64,000 nucleotides of DNA from Marisalimonas marina (GTDB lineage Bacteria; Pseudomonadota; Alphaproteobacteria; Puniceispirillales; Marisalimonadaceae): positions 372,001-436,000 of the forward strand of contig JAYPPH010000003.1 in NCBI GenBank assembly GCA_038131365.1. The letters are read 5' to 3'. Made by a program: the position numbers and the translations under genes. Positions within the stretch are counted from its first letter, which is position 1. The number at the start of each line of letters is the position of its first letter. Of the stretch, positions 43,991 through 53,130 are shown piece after piece. The notes beneath the pieces are model-generated. The model was not told where the DNA came from, did no database searches, and saw nothing but the letters and a program-made list of their open reading frames with translations.

Positions 43991-44749
43991 ATGAAAAGAG
44001 ATTTAGAAAATAAAGTTGCCTGGATAACTGGTGCTGGTTCTGGAATTGGTCAAAATGCAGCGATAAGACTATCTCAACTAGGAATGAAAGTTATCCTTTC
44101 TGGTAGAAGTTTAAAAAACTTAGAAGAGACATCTTCAAAATGTGAAAATGAAAATTTTATAAAATTATGTGATGTGTCAAATAAATTAACAGTTAAAAAA
44201 GTGGCTCAGGAAATAGAAAAAGATTTTAAAAACATAGATATTCTCGTTAATTGTGCAGGAATAAATATTGAAAACAGAGACTGGGACACAATAAATGAAA
44301 ATGAGTGGGATAAAGTTATTCAAACTAATATAAGTGGACTATTTTATTGTTGCAGATCAGTAATACCTATTATGAAAAAAAATATGGATGGACTTATTAT
44401 TAATGTATCTTCATGGTCAGGTAACCATGTAAGCTTATTGTCAGGAGTTTCATATACTTCTTCAAAACACGCACTTAACGCAATGACAGAAACTATTAAT
44501 ATGAAATACTGTAATGTTGGTATTAGAGCATGTGCGTTATGCCCAGGAGAAGTTTTTACGCCAATTTTAGATAAAAGACCTAAAAAACTTACATTAGATC
44601 AAAAAAATAAAATGCTACAGCCTGATGATCTTGGAGAAACCATAGCTTTTTTATCTCAAATGCCTAAACATGTTTGTATTAATGAAATAACCATTAGTCC
44701 TACTTGGCATAGAAGGTATATAGCTGGTCTAGGAATAGAAAAATTATAG
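43991..44749 (+). CDS. Short-chain dehydrogenase/reductase
   Basis: The 252-residue SDR has AWITGAGSGIGQNAAIRL near residue 9, DILVNCAGINIENRD in place of NNAG, IINVSSWSGNHVS with the Ser, and YTSSKHALNAM with Tyr and Lys. Arg after the second strand (LSGRSLK) suggests NADP, unlike the NAD-type SDR before it. AAAAGGATTATT precedes the start. It is third in the TauD operon and converges with the YghU-type GST gene, two bases apart. Confidence 0.9.
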   Translation: MKRDLENKVAWITGAGSGIGQNAAIRLSQLGMKVILSGRSLKNLEETSSKCENENFIKLCDVSNKLTVKKVAQEIEKDFKNIDILVNCAGINIENRDWDTINENEWDKVIQTNISGLFYCCRSVIPIMKKNMDGLIINVSSWSGNHVSLLSGVSYTSSKHALNAMTETINMKYCNVGIRACALCPGEVFTPILDKRPKKLTLDQKNKMLQPDDLGETIAFLSQMPKHVCINEITISPTWHRRYIAGLGIEKL

Positions 44750-44751
44750 AA

Positions 44752-45621
44752 TTAATTTTTTAATTTATCTTCTGTTTTATCATCAAAATCTTTTGCACTA
44801 TGTCTTTCATGGAGTTGTTCACTTAAATCTCCAGAAATTTTATTAACTATTCTTCCTCTTTTGACTGCTGGTCTTTGATCAATTAAATTTGCCCATCTAA
44901 CTACGTTTTTATAAGATTTTACATCTAGAAACTCTTCGGCGCCATATAACCTTCCTAAAACTAAACCACCATACCATGACCAAATAGCAATATCTGCAAT
45001 GGTATAATCATCATTACAAACATAGGTCCTATCTGAAAGCAATTTATCTAAAACATCAAGTTGTCTCTTCACTTCCATTGAAAAACGATCTATTGGGTAT
45101 TCAAATTTTTTGGGAGCGTATGCATAAAAATGACCAAAACCACCACCTAAATATGGAGCGCTAGCCATTTGCCAAAATAACCAGTTCAAACATTCAGTTC
45201 TTGCATTAAAACTTTGAGGAATGAATTTTTGAAATTTATCAGCTAAATATAAGAGAATTGAACCTGACTCAAATATTTTTATGGACTCAGTTCCAGAATT
45301 GTCAACTAAACTTGGTATTTTAGAATTCGGATTAATATCAACAAAACCTGAACTAAATTGATCACCATTTCCAATTCTAATTAACCACGCATCATACTCT
45401 GCCTCTTTGACCCCTAAATTCAATAATTCTTCAAACATGATAGTAACTTTAATTCCATTAGGAGTGCCTTGGGAATATAACTGAAAAGGGTGTTTTCCTA
45501 TTGGTAGTTTTTTTTGATGGGTTGAACCTGAAACAGGTCTATTTATATTAGCAAATTTACCACCATTTTCTTTATCCCATACCCATTTTTGAGGAGGAGA
45601 GTAATCTTCTAAATCTGACAT
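44752..45621 (-). CDS. Glutathione S-transferase, YghU type
   Basis: The 289-residue protein has the YghU/YfcG features: an N-terminal extension (YSPPQKWVWDKENGG), the glutathione motif LYSQGTPNGIKVTIMFEEL near 48-66, NPNSKIPSLVD, and DYTIADIAIWSWYGGLVLGR near 205. Such enzymes reduce disulfides or organic peroxides with glutathione. It follows the GMC oxidoreductase gene by 34 nt on the same strand. Confidence 0.9.
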   Translation of the reverse strand: MSDLEDYSPPQKWVWDKENGGKFANINRPVSGSTHQKKLPIGKHPFQLYSQGTPNGIKVTIMFEELLNLGVKEAEYDAWLIRIGNGDQFSSGFVDINPNSKIPSLVDNSGTESIKIFESGSILLYLADKFQKFIPQSFNARTECLNWLFWQMASAPYLGGGFGHFYAYAPKKFEYPIDRFSMEVKRQLDVLDKLLSDRTYVCNDDYTIADIAIWSWYGGLVLGRLYGAEEFLDVKSYKNVVRWANLIDQRPAVKRGRIVNKISGDLSEQLHERHSAKDFDDKTEDKLKN

Positions 45622-45655
45622 CTAATATACCTCGTTTGTTTAATAATTTTCTCAA

Positions 45656-47296
45656 TTAATAATTTAAATTTGCTTTTTCTAAAGGCTCTTTTCCTAAGAC
45701 AAGATCTGATCCTCTCTCTCCAATCAATGTTGCTCCAGAATGCAAGTTAGCTGATAACATTGTTGGCATGATTGAAGCATCAATCACTCTAAGATTTTGT
45801 ATTCCATAAACTTTTAAATTATTATCAACTACTGCTGTAGGATCACTTTTCGGTCCCATCCTACATGACCCCATTTGATGATATGTAGTTGTGCCTCTTT
45901 CCCTCGCTATTTGTAAAAGTTCGTCATCAGATTGATGCTCTAGGCCAGGATAAACTTCATAATCAAAAAATTTTGATAAAGCATTAGAGTGCATTAATCT
46001 TCTAGATAATTTTAAACCAGCAACGACTACTCTTTTGTCTTCTTCTGCATCCAAATAATTTGGTTGAATTTCTGGAGCAGAAAATGGATCCTTACTCTTA
46101 ATTTTTATCCATCCAAGAGACTCAGGTCTTTGTTGCCATGCTGCCACAGTAAAGCCAGGCTCTGTATCTAGTGTTGATTGGACCCCCTCTTTATAGGAAG
46201 CAGGTGTAAATGTCATTTGTATATCGTGGTTTCTAATTGCTTCATTAGAATGCCAAAAGCAATAGACAAGAGTTGGACTTAAATTTACGATTGATTGTTT
46301 GCCTAAAAAGTATTTTCCAATTTCTTTTAATAATTTTAATCCTCTTGATCTTTCATTAATTGTTTCAACATTTTTGGCTCTTGCAGTCATTCGAGGTGCA
46401 AAATGATCCCTTAAATTCATTCCGACACCCTTTAAATCGTGAACTACTTTTATACCTAGATCATTTAAATCTTTTGCGGGCCCAATTCCTGAAAGATGCA
46501 GAATATGTGGGGATTTAACAACTCCTGAAGATAAGATAACTTCTTTATTAGCATTTAAATTGATTTTTTTTCCTGACCTTCCACCTCGGAAATATTCAAT
46601 TCCTGTAGCTTTTTTATTTTCAACAATGACTTTTGTAACAAATGCATTCGTAATAATTTCTAAATTTTTTCTATTTTTAACTGGGTTCAAAAAAGCTCTT
46701 GCCGCGCTAACTCTAAACCTACCTTTTGTTGTTCTTTGAACATATGAAACACCCTCTTGGGTTTCTCCATTGTAATCTTTATTAAGAGGTATGCCCTCTT
46801 CAATTGCACCTTGTATAAAAGCTTCACAAAGAGGGTCACGATATTCTAAATCAGTAATTGGAAGCTCTCCACTACTACCTCTGTATCGTTCATCATATTC
46901 CCCAATACGATTTTCATATCTCTTGAAATACGGAAGTAAATCAGAGTAACTCCAACCCTTATTTCCCTTTTGTGCCCAAACATCAAAATCTAAATTTTGG
47001 CCTCTATTAAAAACCATACCATTAATGGAACTTGAACCTCCCAAAGTTTTACCTCTGGGGATATCGATAACCCTCCCAGCAGTACCCCAACTAGGCTCAG
47101 ATTTAAATAGCCAATTAACACTGGGATTAGTTAATGTTTTTATAAAGCCAGCTGGAATATGAATAAATGGATTCCAATCTGGCGGCCCAGCTTCAAGTAA
47201 GCATACTGAGTTTTTAGGGTCAGCGCTAAGTCTATTTGCAAGGACACATCCTGAAGACCCGGCTCCCACAATTATATAGTCGAAGTTACTACTCAT
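45656..47296 (-). CDS. GMC-family FAD oxidoreductase (choline dehydrogenase-like)
   Basis: The 546-residue flavoprotein begins FDYIIVGAGSSGCVLANRL. GKTLGGSSSINGMVFNRG near 81-98 is GMC signature 1, SSGVVKSPHILHLSGIGP near 255-272 is signature 2, and VIDASIMPTMLSANLHSGAT near the end holds the catalytic His. It oxidises an alcohol to an aldehyde; the family includes choline, alkanol and polyethylene-glycol dehydrogenases. No betaine gene is adjacent, so choline is not implied. An array of TATAAAT units lies upstream. Confidence 0.93.
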   Translation of the reverse strand: MSSNFDYIIVGAGSSGCVLANRLSADPKNSVCLLEAGPPDWNPFIHIPAGFIKTLTNPSVNWLFKSEPSWGTAGRVIDIPRGKTLGGSSSINGMVFNRGQNLDFDVWAQKGNKGWSYSDLLPYFKRYENRIGEYDERYRGSSGELPITDLEYRDPLCEAFIQGAIEEGIPLNKDYNGETQEGVSYVQRTTKGRFRVSAARAFLNPVKNRKNLEIITNAFVTKVIVENKKATGIEYFRGGRSGKKINLNANKEVILSSGVVKSPHILHLSGIGPAKDLNDLGIKVVHDLKGVGMNLRDHFAPRMTARAKNVETINERSRGLKLLKEIGKYFLGKQSIVNLSPTLVYCFWHSNEAIRNHDIQMTFTPASYKEGVQSTLDTEPGFTVAAWQQRPESLGWIKIKSKDPFSAPEIQPNYLDAEEDKRVVVAGLKLSRRLMHSNALSKFFDYEVYPGLEHQSDDELLQIARERGTTTYHQMGSCRMGPKSDPTAVVDNNLKVYGIQNLRVIDASIMPTMLSANLHSGATLIGERGSDLVLGKEPLEKANLNY

Positions 47297-47318
47297 TTAA
47301 AAATCCAAAATTAAAATT

Positions 47319-47345
47319 TATAAATTATAAATTATAAATTATAAT
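47319..47345. repeat. Short tandem repeat TATAAAT (three full units and a partial one)
   Basis: Perfect 7-bp units at 47319-47325, 47326-47332 and 47333-47339 are followed by a degenerate copy, 22-49 nt upstream of the GMC gene start. Unit gain or loss there could change promoter spacing. Confidence 0.8.
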
Positions 47346-47408
47346 CATAAATCATCATTAAGATTACACAAATATAAAAGTAGAGCTTTTAAAAAAAAAT
47401 TTAAATTG

Positions 47409-47531
47409 TTACCAGGATTGCAACCATATTACCAACTGATCCCTTAGACCTGTATTAACTAAAAATGCCTGAATATAGTCAAAAAATATAACCACCACTG
47501 CAGTTAATATTATTCCTAAAATAAAAGTCAC
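47409..47531 (-). CDS. Possible 40-residue membrane peptide with GTG start
   Basis: The frame MTFILGIILTAVVVIFFDYI is a single hydrophobic helix. An amphipathic tail with charges and tryptophans follows (GLRDQLVIWLQSW). AAGGGA stands about six bases before the GTG. It lies 112 nt upstream of the GMC gene on the same strand. No family is recognised. Confidence 0.45.
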   Translation of the reverse strand: MTFILGIILTAVVVIFFDYIQAFLVNTGLRDQLVIWLQSW

Positions 47532-47626
47532 AACAATTTCCCTTTTAAAAATATGATAACACTTTAAGGCTAAAAAAACTTGAATTCTATTTAAAAATTA
47601 ATATTGTTATATATGGAGGAGATAAC

Positions 47627-47731
47627 ATGAGCAAAGACCAATATACATTTAGTGAAAATTTAAAAGGTGAATTAATATTAGCCGTAATAATTTTCTTTCC
47701 TTTACTTTTTACTATTACTGGGATTCTATAG
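47627..47731 (+). CDS. 34-residue membrane micropeptide (paralogue of the one at 5068)
   Basis: The peptide begins MSKDQYTFSENLKGELILAV and ends with IIFFPLLFTITGIL. TATGGAGGAGATAAC, a near-ideal ribosome site, lies directly before the ATG, which strongly supports translation. About 20 residues form one transmembrane helix with an internal proline. The peptide at 5068-5172 has the same length and aligns without gaps. It stands alone, divergent from the 40-residue peptide gene and 353 nt before the photolyase gene. Confidence 0.72.
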   Translation: MSKDQYTFSENLKGELILAVIIFFPLLFTITGIL

Positions 47732-48084
47732 ATTAGATAATTAAATCTCATCACCTATTAATATTGATAAAAATTATAGATAAGTACCTCAACTGAAATA
47801 AAGATTATTTTTATTAGAGGAAAATTACGTATATCTTTATATATACTAGACTTATATATTAAATCCTATCAATGTCGTCACTTTTCATGATATTTTTGAT
47901 AAATCACTAAAAATTTTTACGTTTAATAGACATTCATCAACAAAGAATAGTAACGCAAATAATTTTTTTAGATTTAAATTCTTCTCTAATAAAAAATTAT
48001 GAACTAAATTATTAAAGACCTGAAAATTTCTAGATTATGCTTATTTGATTTATGTAATTAGAAAACATTATAAAAGAGAGATTA
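47732..48084. other. Gene-free stretch before the photolyase gene
   Basis: 353 nt of AT-rich sequence hold no ORF I can support on either strand and no clear hairpin. A minus-strand open frame of about 40 codons near 47895-48020 lacks a start and ribosome site. The photolyase promoter must lie here, but no convincing box pair was found. Confidence 0.5.
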
Positions 48085-49521
48085 TTGAATAAAAACGTAA
48101 GTATTTACTGGATAAGAAAAGATCTTAGGATACATGACAACCCTGCTCTTGTTGCCTCAATAGAAAACGGTGCGGTATTACCCATATATATCTTAGATGA
48201 TATTAATTCTGGAGAACATAAATTAGGAAGTGCGAGTAGAATATGGCTTCATCAATCGTTGGAAAAATTAAATAAAAAATTTGATAATAATCTTAAATTT
48301 TTCAAAGGTAATCCAATTGATATTCTTGCTAACATTTGTGAAAGTGAAAAAATTTGTAAAATTTTTTGGAATAGAGTTTATGAACCATGGTCAATTCAAA
48401 GAGATAAAAAAATCAAAGATAGCCTGAAGATAAAGGGTGTTGATATTAATAGTTTTAACGGTTCACTTTTGTGGGAACCCTGGGAAGTTTTAAAAAATGA
48501 TGGCACCCCATACCGTGTTTTTACTCCCTATTATAGAAGGGGATGTTTGAGTGCCAAGGAGCCTCGTGTCCCTAAGAATACTCCGAATAAAATTGATTAT
48601 TATGAGTTAAAGAAAATCATAAGTATAGACATTAGTGACTTGAATTTATTACCTGAACATAATTGGAAAGATAAAATTATAAAAAATTGGAAAATTGGTG
48701 AAGATGCTGCTCAAGAAAGATTGGAAGAATTTGTTGATAATGAGCTAGACGGTTACAAGGATGGTCGTAATTTTCCAAATAGAAAAAATGTTTCCAGACT
48801 TTCTCCACACCTACACTGGGGTGAAATATCACCTAATACAATTTGGCATAAAGTTTGGAGTTTACAGCAACTCAATTTTAATAAATTTCAGGACACTGAT
48901 ACATTTTTATCAGAAATGGGATGGCGCGAATTTTCTTATTATCTTCTTTTCTATTTCCCTGATTTACCAAGAAAAAATTTACAAACGAAATTTGATAAAT
49001 TTTCTTGGGATAATAATACATCATTTCTTAAAGCTTGGAAATCTGGTCAAACAGGTTATCCAATTATAGATGCTGGAATGAGAGAACTATGGTCTACAGG
49101 CTATATGCATAATAGATTAAGGATGATAGTTGGTTCTTTCTTAGTAAAAAATCTATTATTACATTGGCACGAAGGTGAAAAATGGTTTTGGGATTGTCTC
49201 GTAGATGCAGATTTAGCAAGTAATAGTGCTGGTTGGCAGTGGATTGCAGGTTGCGGAGCTGATGCAGCTCCATATTTCAGGATCTTTAATCCGATAACCC
49301 AAGGCTTAAAATTTGACCCTGATGGGCACTATATAAGAAAATATGTTCCGGAGATTAGCCAACTTCCCAATAAATATTTATTTAATCCTTGGGAGGCACC
49401 TAGTGATGTTCTTAAAGGAGCTAATATAAATCTTGGGGTAACTTATCCCAAGCCCATTGTAGATATAAAAATATCTAGAGAAAAGGCACTTTCTGCATTT
49501 GCAAAACTAAAACTAACTTAA
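48085..49521 (+). CDS. phrB: Deoxyribodipyrimidine photolyase
   Basis: The 478-residue flavoprotein begins YWIRKDLRIHDNPAL, the antenna-cofactor domain. The FAD domain has FLSEMGWREFSYYLLFYFP near 275, DAGMRELWSTGYMHNRLRM near 332-350, and DADLASNSAGWQWIAGCGAD near 379, the class I CPD photolyase signatures. It repairs UV cyclobutane dimers with blue light, useful in the sunlit ocean. The start is TTG with GAGAG seven bases upstream. It abuts the metallophosphoesterase gene. Confidence 0.93.
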   Translation: MNKNVSIYWIRKDLRIHDNPALVASIENGAVLPIYILDDINSGEHKLGSASRIWLHQSLEKLNKKFDNNLKFFKGNPIDILANICESEKICKIFWNRVYEPWSIQRDKKIKDSLKIKGVDINSFNGSLLWEPWEVLKNDGTPYRVFTPYYRRGCLSAKEPRVPKNTPNKIDYYELKKIISIDISDLNLLPEHNWKDKIIKNWKIGEDAAQERLEEFVDNELDGYKDGRNFPNRKNVSRLSPHLHWGEISPNTIWHKVWSLQQLNFNKFQDTDTFLSEMGWREFSYYLLFYFPDLPRKNLQTKFDKFSWDNNTSFLKAWKSGQTGYPIIDAGMRELWSTGYMHNRLRMIVGSFLVKNLLLHWHEGEKWFWDCLVDADLASNSAGWQWIAGCGADAAPYFRIFNPITQGLKFDPDGHYIRKYVPEISQLPNKYLFNPWEAPSDVLKGANINLGVTYPKPIVDIKISREKALSAFAKLKLT

Positions 49522-49522
49522 A

Positions 49523-50581
49523 ATGAATAATACCATATCAAAGTATGTTTTTTTATTAGTCCTTTTTTTTGTTACATATTTCCTTTATGTATTTCCATTT
49601 GAAATTTTGAACAAATATTTATTAAAAGAGAATACATCTCTAAAAAGTTCAATTATTAACACAATTATTTTTTACATATTAATTGTTTATTACCTTAAAT
49701 CACACACAACTTTTAAACCACTTAAGCTTTTTGTTTATGAGGGACTAGGAATTGGTTTTATTAGCTTTTTAGTAATTCTCATGAGTATTCCAATTAACTC
49801 TATAGGGTATTTTAAAGAAACTTCGATTGGCATTACATCAATAACCTTAATTTTAATTATTACGATATATGCAATATTTAAAGCAAAAAGTATTTCAATT
49901 AAAAATGTTACCTTAGAAACCTCTAAGATAAATAAAAATTATAATATTATTTTTTTAAGTGATATCCATCTAGGAACTAATAGTTCAAAACATCTTCAAA
50001 AAATACTTAAGAAAATAGAGACAATTAAATATGATTTTATTTTAATTGGTGGAGATTTGATTGACTCAAGTTCTTTTAACTTAGAAAACTTGAAATTATT
50101 AAATCTAATTAAAAAAAATATATATTTTGTTAATGGCAATCATGAATATTATTTAAAAGATCATAAAGATAAAATAAAAAATCTCGCAAAATATAACTTA
50201 AATATTTTAATAAACACAACAAAAACAATAGGTAAAATTAACTTGATTGGTATTGACGATTTGGAGTCACCAATTGATAAAGTTTCATATGTAAATGAAT
50301 TTATAAAAGATAATTTTTTTAATCTTGTTATATGTCACAAACCAGACATTTGGGACGATTTAAAAAACAATGTTGATCTTATGCTATCAGGCCATACTCA
50401 CAATGGACAAATATTTCCTTTTAATTTCATTGTAAAATTAAAGTTTAAGTATATCTATGGTTTGTATAAAAATAATTTTTCAAATCTATATGTTTCATCA
50501 GGCTCTGGCTGCTGGGGTCCGAGGCTTAGACTAGGCTCTTCTAATGAAATAGTAAATATTAGACTAAAAAAAACTCTTTAA
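49523..50581 (+). CDS. Membrane-anchored metallophosphoesterase, YkuE-like
   Basis: The 352-residue protein has about four hydrophobic helices in residues 8-120. A calcineurin-like domain follows, with SDIHLG near 151, GGDLID near 180, NGNHEYY near 208, VICHKP near 275 and SGHTHNGQIFPF near 290, giving all metal ligands. Relatives hydrolyse phosphodiesters or lipid phosphates at the membrane face. It starts one base after the photolyase stop and is probably cotranscribed with it. Confidence 0.88.
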   Translation: MNNTISKYVFLLVLFFVTYFLYVFPFEILNKYLLKENTSLKSSIINTIIFYILIVYYLKSHTTFKPLKLFVYEGLGIGFISFLVILMSIPINSIGYFKETSIGITSITLILIITIYAIFKAKSISIKNVTLETSKINKNYNIIFLSDIHLGTNSSKHLQKILKKIETIKYDFILIGGDLIDSSSFNLENLKLLNLIKKNIYFVNGNHEYYLKDHKDKIKNLAKYNLNILINTTKTIGKINLIGIDDLESPIDKVSYVNEFIKDNFFNLVICHKPDIWDDLKNNVDLMLSGHTHNGQIFPFNFIVKLKFKYIYGLYKNNFSNLYVSSGSGCWGPRLRLGSSNEIVNIRLKKTL

Positions 50582-50583
50582 AA

Positions 50584-51795
50584 CTATATCAAGCCCTCAA
50601 TATTTACTGGTAACTCGTTATTTTCAATTTCGCTTATGATTTTGTTTAAATGCTCAGTATTTTGAGTTTCTACCGTGATATTTAATTTTGCCAAACTGGC
50701 AGATAAATCCATTGCAAATCTACTATGCTCAACTTGAAGGACGTTGGCTCCATTGTTAGCACAAATTTTGGATATGATTTGAAGTTGTCCAGGCTTGTCT
50801 GGCATTGTGATAGTTAAAGTTGTTACCTGACCAGATCTGACCAAGTCCCTCATTAAGATAGAGGATAAAACCTTGGCGTCAATATTTCCACCACAGATTA
50901 TAATACCAATTTTTTTGCCAGTGAAAGTTTTACTATTTTGTAATATTGCTGCCAAACCAACTGCTCCAGCTCCTTCAACTACAGTTTTTTCATGCTCAGC
51001 CAGCATTGCTATTGCTCTTTCAATCGATTTATCTGAAACGGTAATTACATCATCAACGTAATCTTTAATAATTGAAAATGGAATGTTTCCAACTTCAGAA
51101 ACAGCTATACCTTCTGCTAGAGTAGATCCCTTACATTTTATTTTTTTATGAAATAATTTATTTGTTAAAGAGGGATATAATTCAGATTCAACCCCAATAA
51201 CTTTTATATTTTTATTCATAGATTTTGCAGCTAATGCGCAACCTGCTATCAAACCTCCTCCCCCGACTGGGATAAGCAATGTGTCAATCTCATTACAATC
51301 TGTTAACATTTCATAAGAGATGGTTCCTTGGCCTGAAATAACATTAATGTCATTATAAGGGTGGACTTCTATAAAACCTTTTTCCTTAATTAGGCTTTGA
51401 ACATGTTTATAAGATTCCTCTAAATTTTCTCCTTTAATTATTACATTACCACCAAAATTTTTTGTTCTTCTTATTTTGGTAAAAGGAGTTCCTTCAGGCA
51501 TCACAATATTTGAATTAACATTTAGTTTATTAGAAATAAAAGCTAAACCTTGAGCATGATTTCCAGCGGACATGGCCACAACACCTAATTTTTTTTCATG
51601 ATCGGTAAGAGACAGTAGTTTTGAGTATGATCCTCTTACTTTAAATGCTCCAGTAAATTGTCTATTCTCAAATTTAAAAAAAACATCAACCCCTAGCTTT
51701 TCTGAAATTGAATTTGAAAAACTTGTTTCAGTCCATTTTACATTGTTAGATATTTTTTTATGAACATCTATGATGTTATTCAGGTTTAATTGCAT
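50584..51795 (-). CDS. Threonine ammonia-lyase with ACT domain
   Basis: The 403-residue PLP enzyme has ENRQFTGAFKVRGSYSKL near 43-60 with the Schiff-base lysine, VAMSAGNHAQGLAF near 73, and PVGGGGLIAGCALA near 177 as the phosphate loop. A single C-terminal ACT domain (TLTITMPDKPGQLQIISKI, near 327) resembles the TdcB-like IlvA of Alphaproteobacteria. It deaminates threonine, and perhaps serine, to 2-oxobutyrate for isoleucine synthesis. It is convergent with the phosphoesterase gene. Confidence 0.92.
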   Translation of the reverse strand: MQLNLNNIIDVHKKISNNVKWTETSFSNSISEKLGVDVFFKFENRQFTGAFKVRGSYSKLLSLTDHEKKLGVVAMSAGNHAQGLAFISNKLNVNSNIVMPEGTPFTKIRRTKNFGGNVIIKGENLEESYKHVQSLIKEKGFIEVHPYNDINVISGQGTISYEMLTDCNEIDTLLIPVGGGGLIAGCALAAKSMNKNIKVIGVESELYPSLTNKLFHKKIKCKGSTLAEGIAVSEVGNIPFSIIKDYVDDVITVSDKSIERAIAMLAEHEKTVVEGAGAVGLAAILQNSKTFTGKKIGIIICGGNIDAKVLSSILMRDLVRSGQVTTLTITMPDKPGQLQIISKICANNGANVLQVEHSRFAMDLSASLAKLNITVETQNTEHLNKIISEIENNELPVNIEGLI

Positions 51796-51887
51796 TTTTA
51801 ACTCTATTTATTTAAGTTAATAAGTGCCTATTGCTAAAATAGTATTTTGTCAATTATATTGAGCTTAATTTTCTACTATCAATTTTA

Positions 51888-53105
51888 ATGAGTTTTAATA
51901 TGGGAAACTATGAAATTAATAAAATAATGCAAGGAAGTCCTCCACCTAATGAATACCGAGTTTCATTAAGTAATTGGAGAAAATACCCTTATTGCAAATG
52001 GTCTTTTTTAAACGTAAGAAATTTAATTCCTACTGCACCTATAGCGCACAATACTTCTAAGGAAATTGGTTTTAAAAAAAAATTAATAGATTTGAATAAC
52101 ATAATTATTGAACATAATGATAACAAATCAAATTTAATTTCTATTTTGAAAAAGTGTGACACAGATGCCTTTTTAGTAATGCAAAAGGGACAACTTAAAT
52201 ATGAGTTCTTTGATAATTTTACAAAAGAAAACACACCACATATTATATTCTCTCTATCAAAATCACTAACCTCTTTATTAGTAGGCATCCTTGTCAGTAA
52301 AAAAGTAATAAACTTGAACAGCACTGTTTCATCAATTATTGAGGAAACTAAAGGAAGTGCTTACGAAAACGCTACTGTAAGAAATGTCTTGGATATGAAT
52401 GTAGCATCAGGCTTTATTGAAGATTATACTGGCTCTGCTCAAATTTTTAAAGAATATAGAGCATCTACAGGCTGGGATTTGCCTGAATTAAATGAAGATT
52501 TAAATCACAATGGGTTACATGATTTTCTTTCAAAATTACCTCAATCAGATTTAAAACATGGGAATAAATATCATTATTGTTCACCTCATACTGATTTATT
52601 AGGATGGATAATAGAACGAGCATCTGGACATAATTATTCTACAATCATGAATGAATTATTATTTAAACCAGCTGGCGTAATTCATGACTCATACGTCACA
52701 GTGGATCAATGGGGAGCTTCGAGGGCAGCTGGGGGAATAAGTATAACCCCATACGATCTATTGTTAATTTCGGAGTTAGTGCGCTGCAACGGTTACAAGG
52801 ACAAACAAGAAGTCATTCCCTCTTTATGGATAGAAGACATTCAAAATTATAAACATAATAAGCCTTACCTTAACCAAGATAATTTGGAGAGGTTTCCAAA
52901 TGGTAACTATCGATCAAAATGGTATCAAACTGGATTTAGTGATGGTGAGTATTGTGGAATAGGTATACATGGGCAAAATATTTGGATTAACCCCAAAAAA
53001 GATTTAACTATTATAAGAATGTCCTCCGCATCTGACCCAATAAATATTGCAACTGAGGAATTGATGTTTAAAGTTTTTAAAGAAATTGCGAAAGTGTTAG
53101 ATTAA
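51888..53105 (+). CDS. Serine hydrolase, class C beta-lactamase fold
   Basis: The 405-residue protein has SLSKSLTSLLVGILVS near 125-140, where SLSK is the SxxK nucleophile motif. YHYCSPHTDLLGWIIERASG near 224 supplies the second motif as Tyr-Cys-Ser instead of Tyr-x-Asn, and GIGIHGQNIWI near 361 is the His/Lys-x-Gly strand. Relatives are esterases, D-amino-acid peptidases and 6-aminohexanoate-dimer hydrolases. No signal peptide is seen, so beta-lactam resistance is unlikely. It is a single gene. Confidence 0.85.
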   Translation: MSFNMGNYEINKIMQGSPPPNEYRVSLSNWRKYPYCKWSFLNVRNLIPTAPIAHNTSKEIGFKKKLIDLNNIIIEHNDNKSNLISILKKCDTDAFLVMQKGQLKYEFFDNFTKENTPHIIFSLSKSLTSLLVGILVSKKVINLNSTVSSIIEETKGSAYENATVRNVLDMNVASGFIEDYTGSAQIFKEYRASTGWDLPELNEDLNHNGLHDFLSKLPQSDLKHGNKYHYCSPHTDLLGWIIERASGHNYSTIMNELLFKPAGVIHDSYVTVDQWGASRAAGGISITPYDLLLISELVRCNGYKDKQEVIPSLWIEDIQNYKHNKPYLNQDNLERFPNGNYRSKWYQTGFSDGEYCGIGIHGQNIWINPKKDLTIIRMSSASDPINIATEELMFKVFKEIAKVLD

Positions 53106-53130
53106 AAAATTACAGTTAAACTTATAATTT

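Noticed and set aside
45656..47296. Choline dehydrogenase betA
   Set aside because: GMC signatures alone do not set the substrate, and no betaine aldehyde dehydrogenase or choline transporter is nearby.
47319..47345. TATAAAT tandem units as a phase-variable promoter
   Set aside because: Only three units in very AT-rich DNA; no length variation can be seen from one sequence, so it is listed only as a repeat.
47895..48020. Minus-strand open frame of about 40 codons before the photolyase gene
   Set aside because: It has no suitable start codon or ribosome site and no recognisable pattern.
51888..53105. Beta-lactamase resistance gene
   Set aside because: The SxxK motif is present, but there is no signal peptide and the second motif is Tyr-Cys-Ser; an esterase or peptidase is more likely.
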